From the NCBI GenBank assembly GCA_002695185.1, contig NZOF01000163.1, positions 2,853 through 18,253 on the forward strand: a stretch of DNA of 15,401 nt, in the 5' to 3' direction. Made by a program: the position numbers and the translations under genes. The notes beneath the pieces are model-generated. The model saw nothing but the letters and a program-made list of their open reading frames with translations. It ran no database searches and had not been told where the DNA came from. The DNA comes from Erythrobacter sp. Its GTDB lineage: Bacteria > Pseudomonadota > Alphaproteobacteria > Sphingomonadales > Sphingomonadaceae. Positions 1-7,695 of this stretch are shown in pieces (position 1 is the stretch's first letter; each line of letters opens with the position of its first letter).

Positions 1-1
1 C

Positions 2-466
2 GAAAGCCCCGCCGATGCCGCCACGGTCTGCCGTGGCATCCGGCGCCTGTTTGCCCGCAACGACATCTGGTTGCTGCCCGAGATGCCGCTGCGCAATGGC
101 CGGCGGGCCGATCTGATGGGGATCGATGTGAAGGGCCGCGTGGTGATCGTCGAGGTCAAGGTCCAGCGCGGCGATCTGCTGGGCGATGGCAAATGGCAGG
201 ACTATCTCGATTACTGCGACCGGTTCTACTGGGGCCTGCCGCCCGAGCTCGACCGGACGATTCTCGACATGGACGATTATCGCCCCGAATGCTGCGGCAT
301 CGTGGTGGCCGATGGCTATGATGGCGAGATCGTGCGCCCCGCACCGCTGATGCCGCTGGCCGCCCAGCGCCGCAAGTCCGAGGTGGAGCGGCTTGCCCGC
401 ACCGCCATGCGCCGGATGACTGTTGCCTCAGATCCGCACTGCGCGCCCTGGGCGGGCCGCGAATAA
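2..466 (+). CDS. mmcB: MmcB-family DNA repair protein, 5' end outside the window
   Basis: The reading frame is already open at base 2 and runs to the stop at 464-466. The true start lies upstream, so 154 C-terminal residues are visible. The frame shows a cysteine/arginine-rich start (TVCRGIRRLF), then GRRADLMGID, then VVIVEVKVQRGD followed by KWQDYLDYCDRFYW. The aspartate of RRAD and the ExK of VEVK fit the PD-(D/E)xK nuclease fold assigned to the MmcB-like family (PF06319). In Caulobacter mmcB is a damage-inducible gene linked to ImuB/DnaE2 translesion repair; that role is known for the family and inferred here. The C-terminal part (ADGYDGEIVRPAP, then an arginine-rich helix) is also typical. 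No imuA/imuB/dnaE2 genes are in view and no LexA box can be judged because the promoter is missing. The first internal candidate start (TTG at 71) would remove conserved residues and is not believable. Confidence 0.85.
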   Translation, partial: ESPADAATVCRGIRRLFARNDIWLLPEMPLRNGRRADLMGIDVKGRVVIVEVKVQRGDLLGDGKWQDYLDYCDRFYWGLPPELDRTILDMDDYRPECCGIVVADGYDGEIVRPAPLMPLAAQRRKSEVERLARTAMRRMTVASDPHCAPWAGRE

Positions 467-490
467 CAGCGGGTCTTAACCAAACGCGAT

Positions 491-500
491 TAAGCGCTTA
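491..500. promoter_or_regulatory. Perfect 10-bp palindrome upstream of the hydroxylase gene
   Basis: The sequence TAAGCGCTTA is a perfect palindrome lying 18 bp before the hydroxylase ATG, in the 51-bp gap after mmcB. It could be a small operator or chance. It is too short and lacks a loop, so it is not a terminator. A purine-rich GGCGGAA just downstream (502-508) is a plausible ribosome binding site for the ATG at 518. Confidence 0.25.
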
Positions 501-517
501 GGGCGGAACCCAGCACC

Positions 518-1234
518 ATGTGGACCGCCATTCTCATCTCCGCCGTTACCATGACGGCCATCGTCGCCGCGCGGTATCTGGCGACCAGCGGGCTGTTCGC
601 CTTTGCGACCGGCCGCCGGCTGCCGGGCTATCACGCCAGGCTGGGCAAGCAGATCCGCCGCGAAATCGGCTGGTCGCTGGTGTCCGCCGCGATTTACGGC
701 ATCCCCGCAGGCATCGTGGCCTGGGGCTGGGAAGAACGCGGCTGGACGCGCATCTATGCCGAGTGGGATGCAATGCCGCTGTGGTATCTGCCGCTGGCCC
801 CGCTGATCTATCTCTTCCTGCACGATACCTGGTTCTACTGGACCCACCGGCTGATGCATCGGCCCAAGCTGTTCCGCACGATGCACGCGGTCCACCATGC
901 CAGCCGCCCGCCCACCGCCTGGGCGGCGATGAGCTTTCACCCCTGGGAAGCGCTGACCGGCGCGGTGGTGATTCCCCTGCTGGTGTTCTTCGTCCCGATT
1001 CACATCGCGATGCTGGGGCTGGTGCTGCTGGTGATGACCGTGATGGGCGTCACCAACCACATGGGCTGGGAGATGTTTCCCAAACGGCTGGTTCACTCGG
1101 CGTTAGGAGGTTGGCTGATAACCGCCAGCCATCACCAACGTCATCACGAAGAATACCGATGCAATTACGGGCTCTATTTCCGATTCTGGGATCGTCTGTG
1201 CGGAACCGACAAGGGGCTGAGCGCGCGCATATGA
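518..1234 (+). CDS. Fatty acid hydroxylase / sterol desaturase family membrane di-iron protein
   Basis: This 238-residue integral membrane enzyme carries the histidine clusters of the FA_hydroxylase (sterol desaturase) superfamily. They are HDTWFYWTHRLMH (H102, H110, H114), HAVHH (H123, H126, H127), extra histidines at SFHPWE (H141) and NHMGW (H181), and HHQRHHEEY (H205-H210). These ligate a di-iron centre that inserts oxygen into a lipid or isoprenoid C-H bond. Hydrophobic segments at about 1-20, 52-72, 88-104 and 146-176 flank the clusters. The ATG at 518 follows a GGCGGAA sequence. Its TGA (1232-1234) overlaps the ATG of the next gene, so the two are probably translated together. The substrate cannot be read from sequence. 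In yellow or orange sphingomonads such proteins include carotenoid ring hydroxylases (CrtZ/CrtG-like roles), but sterol- or fatty-acid-like substrates are equally possible. Confidence 0.85.
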   Translation: MWTAILISAVTMTAIVAARYLATSGLFAFATGRRLPGYHARLGKQIRREIGWSLVSAAIYGIPAGIVAWGWEERGWTRIYAEWDAMPLWYLPLAPLIYLFLHDTWFYWTHRLMHRPKLFRTMHAVHHASRPPTAWAAMSFHPWEALTGAVVIPLLVFFVPIHIAMLGLVLLVMTVMGVTNHMGWEMFPKRLVHSALGGWLITASHHQRHHEEYRCNYGLYFRFWDRLCGTDKGLSARI

Positions 1235-1677
1235 TGCGCCTGGCCCTTCTTCCCTGCGCTGCACTGGCACTGGGAGGCGGCGCCCCGCTGGTCCAGCCCA
1301 CGGCGAAGATCACCGTGACGGTAACGAACCTGCGCAATGCCGATGGCGTGGTGCTGGCCTGCATGACGGCGAGCGAGAAGAATTTCCCCAAATGCCGCGG
1401 AGTCGCGGGCACCAAATCCAGCCGGGTCGATGCCCATGAAGGCCGGCTCACCCTCACTTTCGAGGATGTGCCGCCCGGCCGTTATGCCATCGCCCTGCTT
1501 CATGACGAGAACGGCAATGGCAAGGCCGATCGCGCACTGGGCATGATGCCGCGCGAAGGCTTCGGCTTTTCGCGCGATGCCCCGGTCCGCATGGGCCCGC
1601 CCGCCTTTCACGATGCGGAATTCGAGGTCGGCCCGGTGGATCGCAGCATGACGATCCGCATGCGCTACATGCTCTGA
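1231..1677 (+). CDS. DUF2141 secreted protein
   Basis: The product has 148 residues. It begins with a short hydrophobic leader (MMRLALLPCAALALGGG), so export to the periplasm is likely, though there is no clean lipobox. The rest matches the DUF2141 pattern: an initial beta strand ITVTVTNLRNADGVV, a central PPGRYAIALLHDENGNGKAD (residues 81-100), and then MPREGFGFSRDA. The segment D92-x-N94-x-N96-x-x-x-D100 looks like a calcium-binding loop, but metal binding in this family is inference. Two in-frame ATGs exist (1231 and 1234). The first overlaps the hydroxylase stop, which argues for translational coupling. The function of DUF2141 is unknown to me. Neighbourhood with a membrane hydroxylase hints at an envelope or carotenoid-related role, but nothing in the sequence proves it. 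Confidence 0.8.
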   Translation: MMRLALLPCAALALGGGAPLVQPTAKITVTVTNLRNADGVVLACMTASEKNFPKCRGVAGTKSSRVDAHEGRLTLTFEDVPPGRYAIALLHDENGNGKADRALGMMPREGFGFSRDAPVRMGPPAFHDAEFEVGPVDRSMTIRMRYML

Positions 1678-1694
1678 AGCACGCCACCCGCCAC

Positions 1695-1752
1695 GGGCCG
1701 GTGATGGCCAGCCGGACATGATTACCGGCCCGATTAACCTTAACTCTTTTTT
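1695..1752 (+). terminator. Hairpin followed by a distal T-run, possible terminator after DUF2141
   Basis: GGGCCGGTGAT (1695-1705) pairs with ATTACCGGCCC (1721-1731) as 11 bp with one G-T pair and a 15-nt loop. A run of six T (1747-1752) comes 15 nt after the stem. This is too far for a classical intrinsic terminator, so the hairpin may be a weak terminator or an mRNA 3'-end stabiliser. It separates the hydroxylase/DUF2141 pair from the PAS protein gene. Confidence 0.4.
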
Positions 1753-1812
1753 CAGCATGCCCGGGGCAAACAGGATGCCTCGAACACCACTCGCTTGGGG
1801 GCTTTTGCTGCA

Positions 1813-4203
1813 ATGGACAGGTTTGGCGCAGATTTCGACGCTTATGGCGACGATGACGGATTCGACGATCGCGGCAATCCGGGCCAGCATGACGATGGAG
1901 CCCATTCGAATCCCCCGCCTTCGCCGGTAGGGCAGGACGAACGCCGCATGCAGGTGCGGGCCTATAACCACTGGGCCAGCCTGCTGGGCGAAGCCACGCT
2001 TCCCCATATCGAGGATCTGGAGCCCGAGTTTCTGGGCGATTTCGGCCCCTATTCGGTGCTGCTGGACTTTTCGACCGGCAGCACATCGCCGACGATCCAG
2101 TTCGTGGGTACCGAACTGCGCGACGAATGCCGGGTGCAGGATCTGGTCGAAACGCTCGACGACATTCCCGACAATTCGCTGCTGGCCAAGGTGGCCGAAA
2201 ATTACATGCGGGTGATTTCGGCGCAGGGACCGGTCAATTTCGAGGCCGAAGCCGTCAACGCCAAGGGCCGCCGAATCGCCTATCGCGGCATTCTGCTGCC
2301 CTATTCCAGCGATTACGACACGATCGACTTCGTTTATGCAGTGGTGAACTGGAAGGAGGTTGCCGATGCGGCGACCGCCGATGCCCTGCTGTCCGAAATC
2401 GACGCCGCGCTCGCCACGCAGGACGAGCCCGCTTACGAAGAACACACTGCGCAGGAGCCAGCCGACATGGCCAATATCGTGCATTTCGACCGCCGCCTCG
2501 AAACCGTCCGTGACGAGTTTGCCAAGCGGCTGCAGCGGATCCGCAACGGAGAGGCGCAAACCGAATCGCCCCGGGAACAGGCCACACAAGAAAACGCCGC
2601 ACCGGAGCAGGCGCCTTACGAGCAGGCCCCGCAAGAGCAGGTTACCCAGCAGAACACTCCGCAGGCCGACGCTCCGCAGTATGCGGCCCCGCAATACGAA
2701 GCCCCTCAGGCCGACAGGAGCGAGGACAATGTCCTGGCGATGAAGGGCACCCTTAACCCTGCACCCTATGGTGCCGAGGAATCCTATGGCGTCGAGGACG
2801 AATCGGTCGAACTGCCTGCTCCGAGCTTCGGCCAGACGGAGTATGCGAACCAAGAGGAAACCGGATACGAGCAGGAAGAGGCCGGCGAATCGCAGGATTA
2901 CGCCGCTTACGAGCCGAGCTACACGGACGCCGTCTCCACGCCGAAGCGCAATCGTTCGGTCGATGCGCTGGGCAATCCGATCGGCGGCGCGCCGCAGGAC
3001 GAAGGCGGCGAAGAACCTGCCCCTTCCGCCATGTCGATCACCGAAGAATACGGCCTGCCCGACTGGGACGAGGAAGAAGAGCCCGAAGAAGATGTCGACG
3101 GGCTGGTCAATCCGCTGGCGGACATCGATCTGAACAGCCGCCTGCTGTCGCTGGTGAATTCCAGCGTGCGCGGCAAATCGCCGATCGATCTGGGCTCGCT
3201 GGCCGACGAGGACGAGGAAACCGCCAAGGAAGAAACCGAGGAACGGCCGCTTTTCCGGCCCAAAGCCCCTTCGGTCGATACGCTTCTTACCCCGCAGGCC
3301 TATGACGAGGCCGACGAAGAGGACGAATATGGCGAGGAATATGAAGACGATAACGGCGGCGCCTATTCCTACGCCCCCGAGCCGGTAACCGATTCGCAGA
3401 ATGCCCCGGCGCATGAAGCGGCAGGCGATGCGCCGCTTGAATACACGGCCTATGCCGCGCCCGAGGAAGCGGCTGAAGAGCCCGCCGCCTATTCCGCGCC
3501 TTACGAGCTGTCGGAAGAAGCCGTTTCCTATGAGGAACCGGCAAGCGCCCCTGCCGAGGCAACCTATCACGCGCCGTCCGAGGAAGAGCCGGTCGCTTAC
3601 GAGCCGCAGCCTGCGGCTTACGAATCGGAAACTTCCGAAGACGAACCGCTTTCGCTGGCCGGTTATGCCGAAGTGCCGGAAACCGAAGAGTCTGAGATGG
3701 CGGCCGAACCGCTCGAACTCAGCGAAGATCTGATCGTCGAAGAGGTCGCGCCGCAGGAAGCTGCCTATGAAATCCATGCGAATGACGATGCTGCGGCCGC
3801 AGAAGAGCAGGCAGCTTATGCCGCCGCTTCGCACACCGATATCGTGGCCGAAGAACCGGCGAAGCATCCCGAACCCGAAAGCCTGCACGGGCTGCTGGCC
3901 GCCGTCCACGAGCTGACCGAGGCTGCGCGCACGACGCAGGACCGCAGCCGCCGCGCGCTTTACGAAGCCGTGGGCCGCGCCTTCGACGTCAGCATCAAGG
4001 CGGTGATCGCTGCCGAGGCCAGTGGGCAGGAACAGCGCCGCGTGCTGGCTCAGCTGCCGGTGGGCGATCTGGCTGCCGAAGGCCCGGAAACCGCGCTGGT
4101 CATGGTGCGCCGCACCGCGGACGGCGGGGCCGAAGTCATCGGCGAAGTGCCGCATGACACTGGTCTGCTCGAAACGGCGGCGCTGAAGCTGGCGGGCCGC
4201 TAA
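1813..4203 (+). CDS. PAS-domain protein with long acidic disordered linker
   Basis: This is a 796-residue cytoplasmic protein in three parts. Residues 1-45 are Asp/Gly-rich. Residues 46-182 look like the PAS-like domain of sphingomonad proteins (NHWASLLGEATLPHIEDLEP, GPYSVLLDFSTG, FVGTELRDEC, IDFVYAVVNWKEV). Residues from about 210 to 680 are low-complexity, rich in Glu, Ala, Pro, Gln and Tyr with almost no hydrophobic core, so very probably disordered. Residues 685-796 form a second compact region (SLHGLLAAVHELTEAARTTQ, then ALYEAVGRAFDVSIKAVIAA and a beta-rich end VMVRRTADGGAEVIGEV). There is no kinase, GGDEF or DNA-binding motif and no membrane segment. I chose ATG 1813, preceded by a G-run at 1797-1801; an in-frame TTG at 1795 is the alternative. 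The gene lies alone between two hairpins. Its role is unknown; a sensory or scaffold protein is an inference from PAS plus linker. Confidence 0.8.
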   Translation: MDRFGADFDAYGDDDGFDDRGNPGQHDDGAHSNPPPSPVGQDERRMQVRAYNHWASLLGEATLPHIEDLEPEFLGDFGPYSVLLDFSTGSTSPTIQFVGTELRDECRVQDLVETLDDIPDNSLLAKVAENYMRVISAQGPVNFEAEAVNAKGRRIAYRGILLPYSSDYDTIDFVYAVVNWKEVADAATADALLSEIDAALATQDEPAYEEHTAQEPADMANIVHFDRRLETVRDEFAKRLQRIRNGEAQTESPREQATQENAAPEQAPYEQAPQEQVTQQNTPQADAPQYAAPQYEAPQADRSEDNVLAMKGTLNPAPYGAEESYGVEDESVELPAPSFGQTEYANQEETGYEQEEAGESQDYAAYEPSYTDAVSTPKRNRSVDALGNPIGGAPQDEGGEEPAPSAMSITEEYGLPDWDEEEEPEEDVDGLVNPLADIDLNSRLLSLVNSSVRGKSPIDLGSLADEDEETAKEETEERPLFRPKAPSVDTLLTPQAYDEADEEDEYGEEYEDDNGGAYSYAPEPVTDSQNAPAHEAAGDAPLEYTAYAAPEEAAEEPAAYSAPYELSEEAVSYEEPASAPAEATYHAPSEEEPVAYEPQPAAYESETSEDEPLSLAGYAEVPETEESEMAAEPLELSEDLIVEEVAPQEAAYEIHANDDAAAAEEQAAYAAASHTDIVAEEPAKHPEPESLHGLLAAVHELTEAARTTQDRSRRALYEAVGRAFDVSIKAVIAAEASGQEQRRVLAQLPVGDLAAEGPETALVMVRRTADGGAEVIGEVPHDTGLLETAALKLAGR
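2596..2715 (+). repeat. Degenerate Gln/Pro/Ala/Tyr repeats inside the PAS protein
   Basis: Residues 262-301 consist of short imperfect units such as APEQAPYEQAPQEQ and DAPQYAAPQYEAPQ. The motif (A/Q)-P-(Q/Y)-x recurs every 4-7 residues. It is a protein-level low-complexity repeat, not an exact DNA repeat, and marks the start of the disordered linker. Confidence 0.5.
3439..3645 (+). repeat. Acidic tyrosine-spaced repeats inside the PAS protein
   Basis: Residues 543-611 repeat a pattern of a Tyr flanked by Ala/Glu/Pro, for example TAYAAPEEAAEEPAAYSAPY and EEPVAYEPQPAAYESE. Tyrosines come roughly every 6-10 residues in a Glu/Pro/Ala background. It is degenerate at the DNA level, so it is a compositional protein repeat and not a recent tandem duplication. 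Confidence 0.5.
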
Positions 4204-4236
4204 ACCCCCGCATTATCCGACGAATTGCTTGAGTAT

Positions 4237-4278
4237 GGGGCGGACCGCAGGCTAGCGGTTCGCCCCATGCCGTTTTTT
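4237..4278 (+). terminator. 12-bp hairpin plus T-run on the App1-like start codon
   Basis: GGGGCGGACCGC (4237-4248) pairs with GCGGTTCGCCCC (4255-4266) over 12 bp with one G-T pair, and the loop is AGGCTA. The stem ends on the base before the ATG at 4267, and TTTTTT follows at 4273-4278. The structure has the shape of an intrinsic terminator for the PAS protein gene, yet its T-run lies inside the first codons of the next gene. It could be an attenuator or a translation-blocking hairpin for that gene. Confidence 0.6.
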
Positions 4279-5376
4279 CCCAGCGCACCCGTCCGTATCC
4301 AGCCCTATTTCGGCTATCGCAACCGCGAACGCCTGCACATGACGGTGCGCGCGCTGCGATCCCGTGCCAGCGAGTTCGAGAAGACCGGCAAATGGCGGGC
4401 CATGCGGACCATGATGTCGCAATTCGCCAGCCATGAGGTGAGGGATTTTCCGGTGGAGCTGCAGGTCGGCTCTCCCACGGGCGAGCCGCGGCGGTATCCG
4501 GGCGTGACCGACAAGGAAGGCTTCGTCCATTTCGACATCCGGCTGGAAGGTGACTGGGATTACGAAGAGCATCCGCAGTGGGAAACCGTCACGCTGCACT
4601 GGAAAAACGATGCGGGCGAACAATGCGTCGACGGGCATGTGCTGGCGCCAGGCAAGGCCACCGGGCTGGCGGTGATTTCCGATATCGACGACACGATCAT
4701 CGAGACCGGGATCACCGGCAATTTCCGCGCGGTGATGCGCAACTGGCGCCGCGTGCTGATGCAGATGCCCGAAGAGCGCATTCTCGTGCCCGGGGCGGAC
4801 ATGTTCTACAATGCGCTGGGCGGGAACCGCGGCAAACCGTCGAATGCCGGCAATGCGGGCGACCACCAGGCCGCCTCGCGCCGGCCGTTCTTCTATGTTT
4901 CCTCCAGCCCGTGGAACCTGTTTTCCTATCTCGTCTCCTACATGAAAGGGCGCGGCCTGCCGCTCGGCCCGATCATGCTGCGCGACTGGGGGCTGAACCG
5001 CGAAACCTTCGGATCGTCCAGCCATGGGGCGCACAAGCGCGTGGCCATCGAAGGCATCATCGCGACCTATCCCGAATTGAAATTCGCGCTGATCGGCGAC
5101 GATTCGCAAGGCGATCTGACCGCCTTTGCCGATATCGCAGTGCAGATGCCGGGCCGGATTCGCGCGGTCTTCATCCGCAAGGTCGGCGAAGCGATGACTC
5201 CCGACGAACTGGCCGCCAAGGCATCGCTGGAGGCGGCGAACATCCCGCTGTGGCTGGGCGAAGGCTATGAACAGGGACACAGCTTCCTCGCCTCGATGGG
5301 GCTGCTGGACGATGGCGAGGCGGAGAAGATCGTCGATTCGGTGGGCAAAGGCGATGCAGCCGAGGCGGCTGAATGA
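4267..5376 (+). CDS. App1-like (DUF2183) phosphatase domain protein
   Basis: This 369-residue protein has the DUF2183 / App1 phosphatidate phosphatase catalytic domain. It starts with a conserved N-terminal stretch (RIQPYFGYRNRERL, residues 10-23). A beta-rich region follows (about 60-130: VELQVGSPTGEPRRYPGVTD, HWKNDAGE), then the HAD-type active site. Motif I is SDIDDTIIETG with D139 and D141. Motif II is FYVSSSPWNLF with S212-S214. Motif III is AHKRVAIEGI with K257 plus ALIGDDSQGD with D278-D279. In yeast, App1 removes phosphate from phosphatidate and diacylglycerol pyrophosphate; the bacterial substrate is inferred to be a phospholipid-like molecule. No signal peptide is visible. I chose ATG 4267; an in-frame TTG at 4225 would add 14 residues, and no clear ribosome binding site supports either. 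Its end overlaps the next gene by ATGA. Confidence 0.85.
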   Translation: MPFFPSAPVRIQPYFGYRNRERLHMTVRALRSRASEFEKTGKWRAMRTMMSQFASHEVRDFPVELQVGSPTGEPRRYPGVTDKEGFVHFDIRLEGDWDYEEHPQWETVTLHWKNDAGEQCVDGHVLAPGKATGLAVISDIDDTIIETGITGNFRAVMRNWRRVLMQMPEERILVPGADMFYNALGGNRGKPSNAGNAGDHQAASRRPFFYVSSSPWNLFSYLVSYMKGRGLPLGPIMLRDWGLNRETFGSSSHGAHKRVAIEGIIATYPELKFALIGDDSQGDLTAFADIAVQMPGRIRAVFIRKVGEAMTPDELAAKASLEAANIPLWLGEGYEQGHSFLASMGLLDDGEAEKIVDSVGKGDAAEAAE

Positions 5377-6302
5377 AGCGACGGGCGATGTGGGTGATCG
5401 GCATCGTTGTTGCGCTCGTGCTGCTCGCCGCGCTCGGCCTGCGGATCGCGGTGCAGCGCAACGGCCCGGCGGTGCTCGATACGGTGGACCGGGTTGCCGG
5501 CGGGTCTTCCGGGGTGGAGCTGGTGCAGATCGCCAGCACCGGCCCCTCGCCCCAGCAGCAGGTGCGGGTTTTCCGGCCCGATGAGGCAGGCGAAGGCCCG
5601 CTGCCGGTATTCGTGTTCTTCCACGGGGGTTCCTGGGCCAGCGGGAATCCGGCGGACTACGGCTTCGTGGCGCGCAATGTCGCGCGCGAGGGTTATGTCG
5701 CGGTACTGGGCGGTTACCGGCTGGGCGAGGGCGGGCGCTATCCCGGCATGGTGCAGGATACGGCGGCGGACATCGGCTGGGTCTATCGCAACATCGCGCG
5801 CTTCGGCGGCGATCCGCAGCGCATCGTGATCGCGGGCCATTCGGCGGGCGCCTATAATGCGATGCAGGCCGCGCTCGATCCGCGCTGGCTGGACGAAGCG
5901 GGCGTGCCGCAGGCTGCGATACGCGGGATCGTGGGCCTCTCCGGCCCCTATGATTTCTATCCCTTCGACGTCGACAGCACCCGCGCCGCATTCGGGAGCG
6001 TGGGGACAGGCGCTGAAAGCCAGCCGGTCAATAATGTGCGCCCCGGCCTGCCGCCCGTGCTGCTGGTACACGGCGAGGCGGATACCACGGTCAAGCCGCG
6101 TAATTCGCAGGCGCTGGCCGCGGCCTTGCGGGCGCAGGGGGACAGCGTCGAGACGCTTTACCTGCCGGGCAAGAACCACGCCGATCCGCTGCTGATGCTG
6201 GCCAGCCCCTGGCGGCGCGACGGGCGGTTCTTCGATACCATGATCGAGTTCATCGACCGCGCGGTGACAACTTCAGTTCCGGTTCAGCCAAAAACCCCCT
6301 AG
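5373..6302 (+). CDS. Membrane-anchored alpha/beta hydrolase (esterase/lipase type)
   Basis: The product is 309 residues with a hydrophobic helix at about 6-23, after two Arg and one Lys, acting as signal anchor or signal peptide. It has the hormone-sensitive-lipase-like pattern: oxyanion motif FFHGGSW (84-88), nucleophile elbow GHSAG with S157, then HGEADTTV with D237 and KNHAD with H269, giving a complete Ser-Asp-His triad. The segment VYRNIARFGGDPQRIVIAGHS just before the elbow is typical of carboxylesterases. Substrate is unknown. The ATG overlaps the App1-like stop (ATGA at 5373-5376), so the two genes are almost certainly cotranscribed and coupled; a shared lipid-processing role (a phosphatase plus an esterase) is inference. 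The C-terminus ends near 6302, ten bases before the M48 gene. Confidence 0.85.
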   Translation: MKRRAMWVIGIVVALVLLAALGLRIAVQRNGPAVLDTVDRVAGGSSGVELVQIASTGPSPQQQVRVFRPDEAGEGPLPVFVFFHGGSWASGNPADYGFVARNVAREGYVAVLGGYRLGEGGRYPGMVQDTAADIGWVYRNIARFGGDPQRIVIAGHSAGAYNAMQAALDPRWLDEAGVPQAAIRGIVGLSGPYDFYPFDVDSTRAAFGSVGTGAESQPVNNVRPGLPPVLLVHGEADTTVKPRNSQALAAALRAQGDSVETLYLPGKNHADPLLMLASPWRRDGRFFDTMIEFIDRAVTTSVPVQPKTP

Positions 6303-6312
6303 GCTGCGCGCA

Positions 6313-7695
6313 ATGCGATTATTCTCCCATATCGCCGCGATCCTCGCGCTTGCGATCTTTGTCGCGCAGCCCGCCGCTGCCCAGTCGATCCTGCGCGATG
6401 CGGAGACCGAGGCTTTCCTCGACGATATCTCCGAACCGCTGATCGAGGCGGCCGGCCTGCAGCCCAACAATGTCGATGTGATCCTGATCAACGATCCGTC
6501 GATCAACGCCTTCGTCGCGGGCGGGCAGGCGGTCTATATCCATAGCGGGCTGATCGACGCCGCCGACACCGCTAATGAAGTGCAGGGCGTGATCGCGCAC
6601 GAACTGGGCCATGTCACCGGCGGCCATGTGATCCGCATCGGCGAAGGTTACCAGACGGCGGCCAATATTTCGATCCTGTCGCTGCTGGCGGGCATCGGCG
6701 CCGCCTTGGCCGGTGGCGGCGAGGCGGCGATGGGCATCATCGCGGCGGGCCAGCAGGCGGCGATGGGCAAGTTCCTCGCCTTCAGCCGCACGCAGGAAGC
6801 CAGCGCCGATGCGGCGGGCGCGGAATATCTGTCCAAGGCGGGCATCACCGGCAAAGGCTCGCTCGCCTTTTTCGGCAAGCTGCTGAACCAGGAATTTCGC
6901 CGCGGCATCAGCCAGAAAGACGAATCGGGTTTCTACCGCACCCACCCGCTTTCGGGCGATCGCATCTCCAAGCTGAGCGAAGTCTACGAACGCGATCCCG
7001 CCTGGGATGCACCGCTCAATCAGGAATGGGAAAACAGCTTTGCCCGCGTGAAGGCCAAGTTGCAGGGCTATGTTGCCGATCCGCAGGATACGCTGCGCGA
7101 TTATCCCGAAAGCGAAACGTCTATCCCCGCGCTCTATGCCCGCGCCTATGCCTATCACAAGGAAGCGCTGGTCGAACGCGCGCTGGACACGGCCGATGCC
7201 CTGATCGAACAGGCCCCGAACGACCCCTATTTCCTTGAGCTCAAAGGCCAGGTTCTGCTGGAATCGGGTCGGCCTGAAGAAGCTGTTATTCCGCTGCGCA
7301 AGGCAGTCGAGATCAGCCGCGCCCAGCCGCTGATCGCCGCCATGCTGGGCCACGCGCTGATCGCGACCGAGGACAAGGACAATTTCGAAGAGGCCGAACA
7401 GGTGCTGCGCGCCGCCGTGGGCCGGGACCGGTACAATCCCTTCGCCTGGTATCAGCTGGGCGTAGTCTATGCCGCGCGCGGCGACATGGCCCGCGCCAAG
7501 CTGGCCAGCGCCGAACAGCAGGTGATGCGCCGCCAGTATCCGCTCGCGCTGCGCAGCGCGGAATCCGCCGAGGCACAGCTGCCCTATGGTTCGCCCGACT
7601 GGCTGCGCGCGCAGGATATCGCCATGGAAGCGCGTGCACTGATGGAACAGATGTGCGAGATGGACCGCGCGAACTGCGACAAGCGCAGACGATAG
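6313..7695 (+). CDS. BepA-like M48 metalloprotease with C-terminal TPRs
   Basis: This is a 460-residue periplasmic protease. A signal peptide (residues 1-23, ending AQPAAA) is followed by the M48 domain. The zinc motif is HELGH (H96, E97, H100), and the third ligand is E162 in SRTQEASAD. The motif FYRTHPLSGDRISKL carries H211, the counterpart of the regulatory histidine switch of E. coli BepA. Residues about 270-440 contain TPR-like helical pairs (ALYARAYAYHKEALVERAL; PFAWYQLGVVYAARGDMARA). The length is close to E. coli BepA. BepA degrades stalled outer-membrane protein substrates and helps LptD mature; this is known for the family. Eighteen bases separate it from the DsbA-like gene downstream, so one operon is likely. 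No strong ribosome binding site is seen before the ATG; AGG at 6301-6303 is the best candidate. Confidence 0.88.
   Translation: MRLFSHIAAILALAIFVAQPAAAQSILRDAETEAFLDDISEPLIEAAGLQPNNVDVILINDPSINAFVAGGQAVYIHSGLIDAADTANEVQGVIAHELGHVTGGHVIRIGEGYQTAANISILSLLAGIGAALAGGGEAAMGIIAAGQQAAMGKFLAFSRTQEASADAAGAEYLSKAGITGKGSLAFFGKLLNQEFRRGISQKDESGFYRTHPLSGDRISKLSEVYERDPAWDAPLNQEWENSFARVKAKLQGYVADPQDTLRDYPESETSIPALYARAYAYHKEALVERALDTADALIEQAPNDPYFLELKGQVLLESGRPEEAVIPLRKAVEISRAQPLIAAMLGHALIATEDKDNFEEAEQVLRAAVGRDRYNPFAWYQLGVVYAARGDMARAKLASAEQQVMRRQYPLALRSAESAEAQLPYGSPDWLRAQDIAMEARALMEQMCEMDRANCDKRRR

Noticed and set aside
476..493. Possible CtrA site (two TTAA boxes after mmcB)
   Set aside because: The boxes are 10 bp apart, not the 7 bp of the CtrA consensus.
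1734..1744. Possible CtrA site (TTAACCTTAAC) upstream of the PAS protein
   Set aside because: The TTAA boxes are only 2 bp apart; at best a half-site.
2596..3645. Tandem DNA repeats or a CRISPR-like array in the PAS protein gene
   Set aside because: The repeats are compositional at protein level with no exact DNA repeat unit and the reading frame is intact.
1174..4155. A 993-codon open frame on the minus strand opposite the PAS protein and DUF2141
   Set aside because: It is in codon register with the sense genes, so it stays open simply because they avoid TTA, CTA and TCA codons. Its product is Arg/Gly/Phe/Leu-rich with no recognisable domain, while the sense strand encodes PAS-like and DUF2141 sequences.
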